Program-made: the position numbers and the translations under genes
Part shown: positions 42,203-53,842 of the stretch, piece after piece
Layout: each line of letters starts with the position of its first letter
Position numbering within the stretch: the first letter of the stretch is position 1
NCBI RefSeq assembly: GCF_003171515.1
Contig: NC_089392.1
Coordinates: 3,472,001-3,536,000, forward strand
Direction of reading: 5' to 3'
DNA: 64,000 nt
Source: Pyrenophora tritici-repentis
Taxonomy: Eukaryota; Ascomycota; Dothideomycetes; Pleosporales; Pleosporaceae
The notes under the pieces: generated by a model
Seen by the model: the letters and a program-made list of their open reading frames with translations, nothing else
Told to the model about the DNA's origin: nothing
The model's database searches: none

Positions 42203-42442
42203 ACTCCAGTTCCAAGGATTTAGATACTTGGGTCTCGCGTTGGCGTTCCTTTTGTTCGATATGGTATTATTATCAGACTCCGCAACAATCAAATCAATCA
42301 ATCTTAAGGTTGTCGATTGGTTTGATTAGCTTGCGGCGACGCTGCTGATTGATTGCGGATTGATTGTTAGGGTTTTTGAGCAGATTGATTGCGATTGATT
42401 GGTTGATTGGCTGATTGATGCTAAGAAGTAGTATACAGGGGG

Positions 42443-44051
42443 TTATGGTGTTGTACTCCAGCCTTCTATATCGTACTGTTGTACAATCTCCTCATCTTTG
42501 ACGTCACTCCACTTATCTTCATCATCACCGTTGTTGTACAAGCCGTCAAAGCCAGCTCGTCTCCACGAACGTACAAGCTGAAGGGCAGCAAGTAACTCGC
42601 TGCCAAGAGCTCGCCGGCGCGGCTCAAGTAAATCGCCAAGCTCGCTAAAGAGCCTCTCGCAGTCGCAACTAGATGCTGGTATCGTGAGTATATCAATCGC
42701 AAACTGGCTCAAACACGGGTATTTTGAGCGTAATTGAATCCAGTACTTGACTGGGTGGCCATCGCTAAGATACTGTTCGCTTGTCCACTCTGGCTCTTGA
42801 GTTCTCCAGCGCTCGTACTCATCGTCGTGGGCAGCCTCTACCTGAGCCTTGTTGCGCCGTACGAGGGCGCCAATCACATCATCTATTCCTCTATGCCTTG
42901 GTTTTGCAGTTGTTTGAGATAGAGGACGTGTACGTTGAGGCTTATACGACTGCCAGAGCTGCAGGAAGCCAGCGTTGGCTGATGTTAGCCATTCTGGCTT
43001 ATCCACCCAGCTGTTCTCGCAGTAGTATTTGTAGTATGGATGGAGGCAGGTAGCAGCGTAGTATGCTGGCGATCGATCGAGCTTGTTGTAGTAATCGTTG
43101 GCCTTACTCCAGGCGGCGCGGAGGTTAACAAAGAGGTGATCTTCAGGCGCATCAGGTGGGTTGAAGTCAACTTGCTCGTACGAGCGCGTACGGGCTTCGA
43201 GCGCGCCAAGTACGTATTCAAATACAGGAATAGTCTCATATATAGCGCCGTATTTGCCTGCCTTTCCGCGACCCTCAAGCTTCTCCGTAGCAAGCTTAAG
43301 CGGCTCTAGGCAGTCCTGATACTCTGTTATCACCGCCCAATCAGCAGCTGTAAGTCCTGTTGATCTCATCCAACTAGGTGCTTCAGGGAGTTTATTGCCA
43401 CGTTGACAAGCGCGGCGATCTTCAAGGGAGAGTGCGTTAATGTAGTGCTCAGCGTAAGAGTTGTATGCTGCCTGGAGTTGAGTTGCGCGTTTGAAGGCAG
43501 CGTAGTAAGAGTTCCAGCGTGTAACAACAGGCTTCACAGGCTCAAGTACGTGGAGGCGCTCTCTAGCTGGCAACTCGGCGTTGGCGGCGGTTTGGAAGCT
43601 TCGGAAAATTTCGTGTTGTTGAGGCGTTTTTATATGGTTGATAACGTCGATAAGTACACCTAAGGGCCCTTCTTGACGCCACTCCTGCATGTACACCTCC
43701 TCTGTTTGGAGCTGCTCGTCGTTGTTGTTGTTGTACGCCTCTTGATTGCTGCCAAAGATAATTGCCTGGCCAATAAGGTTAAGCGTGTGAGGGCCGCAGC
43801 GGAGGCGTCGGTGAGCAGCGTTGAAGTCGTACGCGTGGGCGAGCGAGGAGACTGCAGTATCGTTGTTTGCAGCATTGTCGAGGACGAAGTAGCCGAGTTT
43901 ATCACTCCCAATACTGTATTCTTGGAGCGTCTTTTTAATTGTATCAGCGATAGCATCACCAGTATGAGAGCCTGCGAGATGTGGGAGGGCGATGGGGAGA
44001 TCTTGTATCACTCCAGAGGCGTTAGCAAAGTGTGCAACGCAGACTTGCTAT
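42443..44051 (-). pseudogene. hAT-A transposase, 5' part lost
   Basis: The frame is open from the hAT-B junction at 44051 to the stop at 42443, about 530 codons without a stop. Visible hAT features: YFVLDNAANNDTAVSSLA with the second catalytic Asp, the LRCGPHTLNL Cys-x2-His motif, PVVTRWNSYYAAFKRA, and a C-terminal dimerisation region with the catalytic Glu in SSCDCERLFSELGDLL. The zinc finger and the first catalytic Asp (expected in a FDxW motif) would lie upstream and are absent, cut off by the hAT-B insertion. No RIP-type stops are seen, so the damage is structural and may be recent. Confidence 0.85.
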
Positions 44052-46625
44052 CAGTCAGGTAACTCAGTTCGAACTGACTGAACTGACTGCCAAGACTCAG
44101 TTCAGTCAGTCAGTTCTTGGGGCAGCTGGACGTCAGTCCAGTCAGTTCAGAAGCCTCCAGACTGACTGAACTGACTGACGTTAGACTGACGTTAGCTGTT
44201 TTTAAAGCAGTATTTTAGAGTTGTGAAAGCCACATTTAGTGCGGCTTCGAAGCCGCGCTAGTCCTAGATATAAAGACACTAATCCTATATAAGTTAAAGC
44301 ATCTAGCTTTAAGCTAATTAGAGTTTGCGGAAATGCGCTACCCGGTGCGCACCTAGTAAGCCTTTCGCGTCGCGTCGCGTCGCGTCTGCTATACACACGA
44401 CGCTAGACTACTGTTGCCATAATACTTCTTGGTGTACTTCATGTCTACTCCCTCTAATTCAGGCCTTCGCCGCCTTGTAGAATGCGACAAGCGCAATTCT
44501 CCTCTACCATCGCTATCAAACGCGCCTACTGTTGGCGATACTGCGAGCGAGGCCCAGGCTGATGAGCCCTTGGCAGTACAGGCGGACTTCCCCAACGACG
44601 GCGACGACGACGACGACGACGACAATTACGACGGGCTTGATTTTAAGCGTGTGCCGTATCTTGAGCGGCGCCAGGTTGAGCGTAATAGTCGCGGTGGGCC
44701 AAAAAGCTGGATCTACCGCCACGGCTGGGCCGTCTGGCACCGCAAGTACAAGAAAAACTACTGGCTTTGCCGGTACTGCCATCAACGACGGAAGCAGGAG
44801 GCTTGCTACGAGGCTGACAGCACTACAAACGCCGGCCGACACCTCTCAAGCAACAAGCCTGGACACTCACACGGACCTAACGGACCTGTACCAATTGCTA
44901 GCCGGGAGGGCAATATTATGGGCGCGCTCGCAAAGTCCCAAGTATATATTATGAGGTCTAAAGGGATAGAAGTATCGCAAGAGGTAGCAAACGAGATAGC
45001 AGCAAGCTTTTCAACCTCTCGATTTCAGGACGCGCTGAAGGACTGGGTAGTCGCGGACAACCAGAGCCTTCGCGTAATAGAAACGCCGCAGTTTCGAGCC
45101 ATGATTGCGGCCGTGAGCCCGCTAGCCGAAGCTCTCCTTTGGCGTAGCCACTAAACGCTCCACGATCATATTATTACTGAGTACAATACATACATACTAG
45201 CTGTTGCCAACTACCTTCGCGAAGCCCGGTCGCTTATACACGTGTCATTCGACAACTGGACTTCAACTGGTGGGCAGTATGCTTTTACTGGCCTCTGCGT
45301 ACATTACCTTAACAGCGAGGGCAAGCTAGTTGACCACCTGCTTGGGTTGCCTGAGCTACACGGGGCGCACACTGGCAATAATATTGCCGCTGCAGCAACA
45401 ACAATATTTCGGCTATTTGGCGTTGACAACGCGAGGGTTGGGTACTTTGTGCTTGACAACGCAAGTAACAATGATACTGCAGTTGAGTCCTTAGCAGAGG
45501 AGTTTGGCTTTATCGCAAGCGAGCGGCGGCTGCGGTGCTGCTGCCATATACTCAACCTAAGCGCACAATTAGTAATTTGGGGCAAAGACCGTAGCGCGTA
45601 CGAGAATGAAGCCGCACACCTTGAGGAAGAGGAGAAGTACATGGATGAGTGGCGCAAATACGGTCCTGTTGGCGTCCTCTTTGACGTGATTGCGTCTATC
45701 TGTACGCCTCAAACTCGACAACTACTAGAGCGCCTACAGTGCGAGGAGGCAGAGTCTCTAGGTGTTACACCCCACATCCGGCAGCTTGTGAAGCCTGTTA
45801 AGACACGCTGGAATAGCTATTTCAACACGTTTGTCCGTGCAGCTGAGCTACACGCACAGTCCGCAACAATCAATTAAGTGGGTCCTAGAAGGTTCAGATT
45901 GGATTGATTGATTACCGCTTTAAGCCTAGTAGTTACCTATAGGAGTTTAAGCCCTACCTAGATAGGTAAGTGGGTCTAGGAGAGTGACCGGATTGAATTG
46001 ATTGTTGCGGAGTCTAGCTACACGGCCCTATCGATGGCTATATTGAGTGTAAACTTGAGGAGCATAGTGCTGCAACAGCAACCTCACGACGCCGGAAGAA
46101 TCGTGAGCAGCTCCCTGCTGCCCAGCCACGGTTATATATACGCGAAGGGGGTCTAAGCGGCAAGGACTAGGCGACAATAACAGAATACATTCGACTCCTT
46201 GAGCCATTTGCCGAAGCTACACGGCTACTTAAAGGTCGCGGCCGACACGGCCGACACGGCGCTATATAGGAAGTTCTAGTAACGTTTGAGTAGCTTCTTA
46301 ACCAGCTTAAGGCTCTCAAAGACCGCCTTAAGGATGTAAATTACGAAGATCTAGATGCGCCTGAAGATCATCTTATTACAAACGTTAACCTTGCACATTG
46401 TAAGCTTGCTAAGTACTACGCAAAATTCGATAACGCGCCTGTCTACTACACTGCTACAATACTACACCCGCACTACAAACACCACCTCTCAGCGCTCTGG
46501 AAGGTGCCTGACACCCATGTCACTGCCCGTGACGGTGTCCACTATCGCGACGGCTGGCTTGACAATAACCACCGGGCATTCCTGCGTATGTGGCAGGGGC
46601 GGAAGGACTCTGCAGCCACTTCAGC
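44052..46625 (+). pseudogene. hAT-B element and its degenerate transposase
   Basis: The left end begins cagtcaggtaactcag at 44052 and is followed by about 150 bp rich in cagttcagtcag/ctgactgaactg subterminal repeats; a CGCGT microsatellite lies at 44366-44389. The transposase starts at ATG 44441 with an acidic stretch (GDDDDDDDNYD), a zinc-finger-like CRYCHQRRKQEAC and a stop TAA at 45152-45154 where CAA is likely. The same frame resumes with SFDNWTSTGGQ (first catalytic Asp), YFVLDNASNNDTAVE (second) and LRCCCHILNL. MITE-B1 interrupts it at 45855; beyond that several stops occur, and YYTATILHPHYKHHL near 46440-46490 is still recognisable before MITE-A1. The right end of the element was not found. 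Confidence 0.78.
45855..46016. mobile_element. MITE-B1 (162 bp, hAT-type)
   Basis: Ends CACAGTCCGCAACAATCAAT and the near-inverse ATTGATTGTTGCGGAGTCTA; flanked by the 8-bp duplication gctacacg (45847-45854 and 46017-46024). It lies in the hAT-B transposase. Its sequence reads identical to MITE-B2 at 59385-59546. Confidence 0.92.
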
Positions 46626-46753
46626 CAGACTCCGCAACAATCAATCGATTGACATGATTGATTCCTATATAGTTTAAAGAATTACTTCATTAGGCAGCCT
46701 TTAACCTAGATAGGAATCAATCATGCCGATCCGATTGATTGTTGCGGAGTCTG
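46626..46753. mobile_element. MITE-A1 (128 bp, hAT-type)
   Basis: Ends CAGACTCCGCAACAATCAAT and its inverse; most of the element can fold back on itself (atgattgattcctatata pairs with the inverse near the other end). It differs from MITE-A2 at four positions. The flanking octamers acttcagc and ccctaagc match at only five of eight positions, so the target duplication is decayed or one side was rearranged. Confidence 0.88.
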
Positions 46754-47099
46754 CCCTAAGCAGAAGGAGCTAGTCCTATAAGAGGAGAGCTAGCTGGTGA
46801 GAAGTGAATGCATAGAGACTGGCTTGCCCGGCCGACAGGGATCACAAGCTAAGCGAGATAGGGGTCCAAGATAACTATCTTCAACACCAAAAACCTTCTC
46901 TTAATACGACACTACTCGCCTTACAACTCGTTAATAATAAATCAATCTAACTAATCAAATCAATCAATCTGACCTTCGCAAGTTGATTTGATTAGCTATT
47001 TTGAAAAGCTTAGATTGAGTTGATTGAGTTGGTAAAAACTCCAAATGACCAATCAAATCAATCAATCTGACCAATCTGGATTGATTGTTGCGGAGTCTG

Positions 47100-50000
47100 C
47101 CTTTGAGCCTGGCACAGACGCCCGCAACGGGGGCATTGAACTGAATCAGTGGTCAATTAACAACAACATGAGCTTCATTGGAGAGCCGGGCGAAGCCACA
47201 CACCAGGCTGGGCATGTCATAGACCTTACCTTCTCGAATATCCCCTTTGCCACAACTGAAGTAGCAGAGGACCTACACTGTGGCTCTAACCACTTTACCT
47301 TACTCACCACAATCCCCGCTAGAGGGCGCCAACCTCTAGACCAATTCCACTACAGGGTGCCAACAAGACGCCTGCACCAGTTTAACGCTCTAGTTGAACT
47401 TCACCTCCAAGCACACCCAATCAGCCCTATCAACACGAAAGCAGACATTGAGTCATCTATTGCCAGCTTAGAAAGAACCCTATGGGCCGCGCTCAAGGGC
47501 GCTGGCACACCAGACAGGGCAAAAGGTCACTCAGCACCATGGTGGACAGAAGATTGCGTAGAAGCCCACAGCCGGCACCGGGCTGCCAGGAACTTAGCAG
47601 AACCAGGGACGGTCCCAATCGAAACCAGGGAGTTCCTTGCCGTCGTGCGGAAAGCGAAGAAGGAGTACTAGGCGAACCGGATTAACAATATCACTACAGA
47701 TAAGGAGTTATATAGCCTGCTAGGTTGGCATAAACTTACCCCAGGACAGCAGGACATCCCACTTATCGTGAATAACCAAACCATCTCAGACCCACTAGAA
47801 AAAGCCGAAGCCCTGCGGGTGGAAATCCTGGACCGGTTCAGCGCTGAGGACGACCTGCCGGAGCCAGTATGGCCTACCGAAACACCGGCGGGTACACTGC
47901 CATGGGACACCCACATCCCTATGGAAGAAGTCGAGAGAAGCACTATTGGGGTGTCCAGCACCTCGCCAGGCACCGATCGAATCACCGTCCGGCTTCTCAA
48001 GACCTGCTGGGCTCAGGTCAGGACCCACATCCGCTCTATCTTTCAGAAGTGCCTTGAGCTCTGCTACTTCCCCACAGCCTGGAAAACGGCCGAAGTCGCC
48101 ATGATACCAAAGGTCGGCAAGAAGGACCGCACCTCCCCAAGATCCATGCGTCCAATAGCCCTCCTATCCTGCCTAGGCAAAGGACTTGAACGGGTTGTAG
48201 CAAGACGGCTGGCCTGGACCGCAATGACTCACGAGATACTCAGCCCCCAGCATGTAGGCGCGCTCCCGAAACGCTCTGCAATGGACCTGCTGGCCTCCTT
48301 CACACACGATACACAAAGAGCTTGGGCATTGGGCAAGAAGGTGACTATGGTTACTATGGACGTTCAAGGAGCCTTTGACGCACTTCTTAAGAACCGGCTA
48401 CTCGTCCGCATGGCAAAGCAGGGCTGGCCAGACCTAGTGCTCAAATTTGTCAACAGTTTCCTCACAGATCGCAAAGTCAGGGTTAGATTAGGCAAGGCAA
48501 CCACCCAGTGCTACACCGTGGCCTGCGGAACACCCCAAGGATCACCACTGTCCCCAGTCCTCTACACACTATACCTAGCAGAGCTTCTAAACCAGGACAC
48601 AACCCGCCGCTTCGGGTATGCTGACGACGTCTGCATATACCGGGCCTCGAACTCTCTGGATGAAAACGTTCGCCTGCTGGCAGAAGATGTCAGAGCTATC
48701 AACGAGTGGGGTGCAGCAAACAAGGTTGCCTTCGCACCAGAAAAGTTGGAAATGATGCACCTCACTAGGCAATGGGATAACTATTCCCCGCCCTGTGTTG
48801 TGGACGACTCCCTCACCATTACACCAATTACAGATCAGGACGACGGAGTCCAACCCGCCTGCCGATGGCTGGGGTCTGGTTTGATCGAAAGCTCAACTTC
48901 AAAAGACACGTTGAAACGAGAGCAGCGACAGCCCGCAAAGTTGCCCATCACATCCGTAGTCTTGCCAACACAGTTAATGGCCCCCAGCCTCAGCCCTCCG
49001 CAAAGCAGTCACTACCTGCATAATGCCATGTCTCCTCTACGGAGCAGAAGCATGGTTTGAAGGCCGCACCAAGAACCCTCTGACCAACCGATCGGACCAA
49101 CCGCCCGTAGTCAGCACTAGGATTAGCTGGCACCTCAAAGCCCTCAACCAGACACTCACCATCGCGGCTCGCGCTATCCTCCCTGCCTGGAAAACCTATC
49201 CAGGATGGGCACTCTTTCGAGACGCCGGCTTACCATCAGCACTCATTATGCTAGAAGAAGCAAAGCTGAGATTCGCTCTGCATCTGCAAGTAGTCGATAA
49301 GAACCACCCACTTACAGCCAGGATCAAGATCTCGGTGATACCGAAGGGCAGGGGAGCTGGAGGTTTGCAGAAGCCACACTCCAAAGTCCAGCGACTTGGG
49401 TTGATTCTTCCTACCATTCCCAGACACACCCTCATAGCGCCGCACTACTCTCCAGGGTGCCGCACTGACCCAACAAACGGTATAGCCAAGGCTGAGGCCG
49501 CCAAATTATTTACGAAGTGGTGGGACACCCTTACCAACCAGGACGTCACCATCTTCTCTGATGGATCAGAACAGCGCACTGACGGCGAACGCTTTGTCAC
49601 CTACGGCTACGCGATATACCAGGCCCAGACTCAGATTGCCATAGGGAGGGGATCGCTTAATCCCCAATCCCATGTATTCGATGCCGAAGCAGTGGGTGCT
49701 TGGAGAGGTCTCCAGCACGCTATCAGACTAGCCCCCCATGGCCACCGCAGGCTATGGATGTGTATTGACTCAACGTCAGTTATCTGGGGTATACGGGGCA
49801 ACGCCCCCACATCGTCGCAATGGGCATTCCTTGAGTGCCAGGCAGCAATGGCAGTCTTCAACATACAAGTACGCTGGTCGCCAGGCCACACCGGGATTAT
49901 TGGGAATGAGGCAGCAGACCGCCTTGCCGATGCCGAAGCAAAAGCACCCAGCCAGCCTTACGGCATGGCCGCGGAACCGACAGCATCTGGGGTGCGTTCA

Positions 50001-50438
50001 ATCGCTAAGTCCTTGCTCAACGCTGCCAGGCAGCGCTGGTGGGACCAAACTCGGACCCAAATGTCGGCCTGGTACCGGCAATGGGAACTACCCTACCAAA
50101 CCACAAAGACACCAATCGAACTGACGCTTCCGCGCCCTGTTCTCGCGCATCTGCTGGCCATCCGGTCACGACATGGGGACTTTGCATGGTACCACATCAA
50201 ATTCAGACACGACACAGCAGAATTGAATTGTTCTTGCGGGCGACTCAAAACACCTGAGCACATGCTCTTCTGCAGAAAAACAAGACGCTCTTTTAGCAGA
50301 TGGCCGCTCCGACCATCCAACCCCCCAAGCAATATGAAAGAGGCCGTCAGGTACCTTAAGGCTCTACTTACTGAGCCTGAACACTTCGAGTCACTTTTGG
50401 AGCTCACCAAGTACTTCACAACAATCTGCCGGCGATAA
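47100..50438 (+). pseudogene. LINE ORF2 (endonuclease, RT, RNase H), damaged
   Basis: Domains in order: end of the endonuclease (HVIDLTFSNI...GSNHFTLLT), reverse transcriptase (SSTSPGTDRITVRLLK; MRPIALLSCLGKGLERVVA; TMDVQGAFDALL; CGTPQGSPLSPVLYTLYLAE; the catalytic FGYADDVCIY), and RNase H (TIFSDGSEQ; VFDAEAVGAWRGL; STSVIW; VRWSPGHTGIIGNEAADRLA), then a C-terminal Cys segment (LNCSCGRLKTPEHMLFC). Damage: TAG at 47669-47671 where Trp is expected, and two frameshifts that fit single-base losses in a G run at 48871-48874 and a C run at 48981-48985. The remainder is well conserved. Confidence 0.88.
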
Positions 50439-50805
50439 TTTTAGTTTCGGCATTACAAAACACATTACTAGGCGGCCTTTAGCCGCTTATGTCTATGTCA
50501 TCAGTCCCTCGCTCATTTACCACCTCTACACCTCCTCCCCCAGCTTCAACGCTAACGCCCTAGGCCTACTAGCCCTAGAACAAGAGCTCTGCTTCATTGC
50601 TCAACACATCCACAGCCCCACAGCCCGGAACCTAGATAGAGTCTTTTCAACTGGCGGAAATTACCCTACTAGACTGCACACACTGCCAACACCCAAAGAA
50701 TAGGAGCACCTGAGTACCATACAGGGCGCTACCCGTCTTTCATGCCCCCTGGGAGGCTTTCATAGGACGTTAAACAATACATACATACATACATACATAC
50801 ACAAT
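47100..50805 (+). mobile_element. 5'-truncated Tad/I-like LINE
   Basis: The element starts abruptly at the hAT end (47099/47100), inside the endonuclease domain, and runs through reverse transcriptase and RNase H to a 3' UTR that ends aggacgttaaacaatac followed by an ATAC repeat (about 50777-50805). A LINE with RNase H and a tetranucleotide tail fits the Tad1/I group of fungi. No poly(A) tail is present. A target duplication cannot be tested because the 5' end is missing. Confidence 0.88.
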
Positions 50806-51245
50806 ACAACCTCAGTTCAATCCTCAATTCTTCCCGCACTGCTTGCACGCGATCTCCCACAGTTGACTACCATTTTCTCTACGCATATACTGCAACTCGA
50901 AGTAAACTGGAATCTAAAGGTTGTAAGTCATTGTCGGATATGGCGAGTAATACAAGAACGCCATTAGATGCAATCAGACAGACCAGTGATCGGAATGGTC
51001 TGGTCTGACTTGGTCTTGGTCTGGTCTAGACCGCCAAGACTTGGTCTGGTCTGGCGATTTTTTGAGACCGTGGTCGGACCGGTCTAGATGATCGGACCGG
51101 TCCGGCTATAAATAGGTCCACGTGACTAGATCTTAGACTAATCTAGCCAGAAAATTTAGCACAATATGAGTCATTAAGATCAAGGTAAGTCTTCTACTTA
51201 CATAGAACAATCAAGTCCTTAACAACCTACTTATATACTATTGTT

Positions 51246-53543
51246 ATGGAGCCTTCAACACCAACCTCACCGTCCCCATCGAATATTATAAGACTAGATT
51301 TAACGTCTCTTACTCCATCTCCTATCCCCACGTCATCACCCACCCCTATACTATCACCCACTCCTATTCAATATCACGAATCTCCAGATGAGTTCGTGCA
51401 GGGCGGTATCACGTACGTGAAACGTGCAATAATTGCAAGGAAGGATTTCCGTCAAGGTACATCACACATCTGGAAGTACGGACTCCAATACATTCGAGAT
51501 AGCGATAAGAAAGAGGTGTATTACTGCCATGAGTGCAGGGTTGGGAAGAGCAAGCAAGAGTTGTTTGTCATCAATGGCACTTCTAGGATCCGGAATCACC
51601 TGGAACAGAAGCACCAGATTGATCCCCAGAGTGGCATCAAGCGAAAGGGTTCTGTACGGAAGTCTATAATCGACCAGCAAAAGGATGGGGCTGCTTCCAG
51701 CATCTTTTTCTGGAAGGAGTCAGTAGAGAAGTTTAAAGAGCTTCTAATTCGTTGGATTGTGTACTGCCATATCGCCTTCTTTCAATTAGAGAACCAGTAC
51801 TTTCGTGAACTACTCCTCTTTTTAAATCCGGCACTACTCAACCACCTCCCGAAGGCTGCGAAGACTATCCGAAGCTGGGTAATGAATGCATTCATATCGA
51901 AGAAGCAACAGCTTAGGGAGGACCTACACCATTCACGGAGTAGGATCTCTATCTCCTTTGATCTCTGGACTTCACCAAACCCTTACGCTATCCTAGGCGT
52001 CGTCGCTATGTGGATTGATACTACCGGCATGCGACGTGTTACCGCTTTAGGTATGCGACGTATATACGGCGAACATACTGGAGAGAATCTTGGATCGGTG
52101 GTCCTTGAATTGCTGGAAGAATACGACATTAGCGGAGATCAGATTGGATACTTTATGCTGGATAATGCCTCGGCAAATGATACCGCTGTTGAGTTTATAC
52201 TCAAGGATCTCTGCCCATGGATGAAGTCAAAACAACGTCGTCATCGCCGGCTGCGTTGCTTGGGCCATGTCATCAACCTCTGTTGCCAGGCGTTCCTTAT
52301 GGGGCGAAACTGTGAGAAGTATCTTGCGAAGCTGGAGAAGCATCATCAACGTGGCGACTATACGAAGGTGGAAGAGCTCTGGAAGAAGTTCGGATGTTTG
52401 GGTCGTCTTCACAACCTGGTGCGATACATCAGGCTTACTCCACAACGGCGTGAGGAGTTTGCTACAATTATTATCGGCGGAGATCTTTCGCAATTCGACG
52501 GGCTTGAGCTTATCCAGAACAACTCGACCCGCTGGAACTCATGGTTTTATTCGATTACACGTGCATTAAATGTTCGAGAACGTTTAGAGCTCTTCTCGGC
52601 TCGTCATGTACCTGGAAAGGGCTCCGTAGGGATCGCGAACTTTAAGCTTGATGGACAGCACTGGTTTGAGCTTGAAAAGATTGAACTCGCTCTCAAAGAC
52701 TTCTATGCTGCAACTTTGCTTTCTGAAGGTAAGAAGACGTCACTTGCGGACTGGTTTTCAACTTTGGACTGCCTTCTCCGGGAGATAAGCGAGACGAAGG
52801 ATCACTACCACGACATCCACACTGAGGACGATAACAACTTTACATGGAAGTACCTTCAAGGCTGCGCTGATGCTGCTTGGTTAAAGTGCGTTGAGTACTA
52901 TAACAATCAGCAGCTGAATTGGCAAAATCGATTCCCTGAAGATACTGACCTTCCACCGGCATATTATGCGGCTCAAATCCTTGATCCATATCGCAAGTGG
53001 GGATGGTTCAGGCAAGAGTGGGTTCTTCATGGCGACGAAGAGAAGAAGAGGTGGTTTGAAAACGCACAATTAGCGGTGAAGCATCTCTGGGAGACAGAGT
53101 ATAAGGGAAGGTACCCTGTCGAGATGCTGCCACCACCAGCCAGGAAGGAGAGAGATCCTGACCCAGCATTTGATCGCCAGCGGGAACATAAGCGCATTCG
53201 AATAGACGCTCCAGTTTCTACAACTGATTTGTATGAACAATACATCTCTACTGACCGGCTTCATAACGAAGAGGCAGGTTGCAATGAGGCTATTGCGTAC
53301 TGGCTATCTCGCTACGACTCCCAACGAGATCTCGCTCGCTTCGCTCTAGACATGTTTGCGATCTCGCCTCTGTCGGATGAATGCGAACGTCTTTTTAGTA
53401 GCGCGAAGCTTACTATCGTCGATCGCCGTGGTAGGCTGAAGGCAGATATTATAGAAGCGTGCGAGTGTCTCCGGGCCTGGTATGGAAAGCCCCAAGCTGA
53501 GGGGAACAGCGATATCGAGGATAGTGAGAACGAAGACGACTAG
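51246..53543 (+). CDS. hAT-C transposase, intact
   Basis: 765 residues from ATG 51246, uninterrupted. After a Ser/Pro/Thr-rich N-terminus comes a BED-type zinc finger (YYCHECRVGK...RNHLEQKH: C-x2-C and H-x4-H). The catalytic core shows Asp in SISFDLWTSPN, Asp in YFMLDNASANDTAVE, the CLGH (Cys-x2-His) motif in LRCLGHVINLC, STRWNSWFYSI, and the catalytic Glu in SDECERLFSSAKLT within the C-terminal dimerisation region. Length and motif order are normal for an autonomous hAT transposase. With intact inverted repeats on both sides the element might still move. Confidence 0.94.
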   Translation: MEPSTPTSPSPSNIIRLDLTSLTPSPIPTSSPTPILSPTPIQYHESPDEFVQGGITYVKRAIIARKDFRQGTSHIWKYGLQYIRDSDKKEVYYCHECRVGKSKQELFVINGTSRIRNHLEQKHQIDPQSGIKRKGSVRKSIIDQQKDGAASSIFFWKESVEKFKELLIRWIVYCHIAFFQLENQYFRELLLFLNPALLNHLPKAAKTIRSWVMNAFISKKQQLREDLHHSRSRISISFDLWTSPNPYAILGVVAMWIDTTGMRRVTALGMRRIYGEHTGENLGSVVLELLEEYDISGDQIGYFMLDNASANDTAVEFILKDLCPWMKSKQRRHRRLRCLGHVINLCCQAFLMGRNCEKYLAKLEKHHQRGDYTKVEELWKKFGCLGRLHNLVRYIRLTPQRREEFATIIIGGDLSQFDGLELIQNNSTRWNSWFYSITRALNVRERLELFSARHVPGKGSVGIANFKLDGQHWFELEKIELALKDFYAATLLSEGKKTSLADWFSTLDCLLREISETKDHYHDIHTEDDNNFTWKYLQGCADAAWLKCVEYYNNQQLNWQNRFPEDTDLPPAYYAAQILDPYRKWGWFRQEWVLHGDEEKKRWFENAQLAVKHLWETEYKGRYPVEMLPPPARKERDPDPAFDRQREHKRIRIDAPVSTTDLYEQYISTDRLHNEEAGCNEAIAYWLSRYDSQRDLARFALDMFAISPLSDECERLFSSAKLTIVDRRGRLKADIIEACECLRAWYGKPQAEGNSDIEDSENEDD

Positions 53544-53654
53544 ATTGACAGTCAGTAGTAAAACACATTTCCTCGGCTTCCTTCTTTGCTTCAGCCTCAT
53601 TCTTGGCGGTCTTGTTGGTCGGACCGGTCTGGTCGGACCGGTCCTTATGTAAGC

Positions 53655-53842
53655 TGTAACGGGCTGAGCCCTAAGTCACATGACTAGGCTGCGAGCCTAG
53701 TCGCTTCCCCGGCAACGAGAGGGCCGTGCGCCAACCCAAACAAAGCGGGCTCGCCGCTCGCGTCTTACCTTCTTTCTTCATCTTGACTGTAAATAGCATC
53801 TGGACTAGGTAGCTGGAATACAGTTCCTACAGACCGTTCACA
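53655..53842 (+). repeat. Gypsy-2 5' LTR and adjacent self-priming site
   Basis: TG...CA ends; contains atcttgactgta at 53780-53791, complementary to tacagtcaagat at 53843-53854 directly after the LTR, as in Gypsy-1. The LTR hairpin is kept (arms gactaggct / agcctagtc), with loop gcg instead of gct. Confidence 0.93.

Larger units (their letters stand above)
42274..47099. mobile_element. Composite of two broken hAT elements and two MITEs
   Basis: The left end reads CAGACTCCGCAACAATCAA and the right end is the inverse form (TTGCGGAGTCTG), each followed inward by repeated AATCAATC / GATTGATT motifs. The flanking octamers differ (attattat on the left, cctttgag on the right), so the two ends do not define one simple insertion. 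Inside are hAT-A transposase (minus strand), hAT-B inserted into it from 44052, MITE-B1 and MITE-A1. Recombination or deletion between related hAT ends is the likely reason for the missing duplication. Confidence 0.75.

Noticed and set aside
42274..47099. One large hAT element defined by the two matching ends
   Set aside because: The flanking 8-bp sequences differ and the interior contains two unlike hAT transposases in opposite orientation, so a single insertion is not supported.
47480..47690. Separate small gene in another frame of the LINE
   Set aside because: It overlaps well-conserved LINE ORF2 sequence in a different frame and has no independent features.
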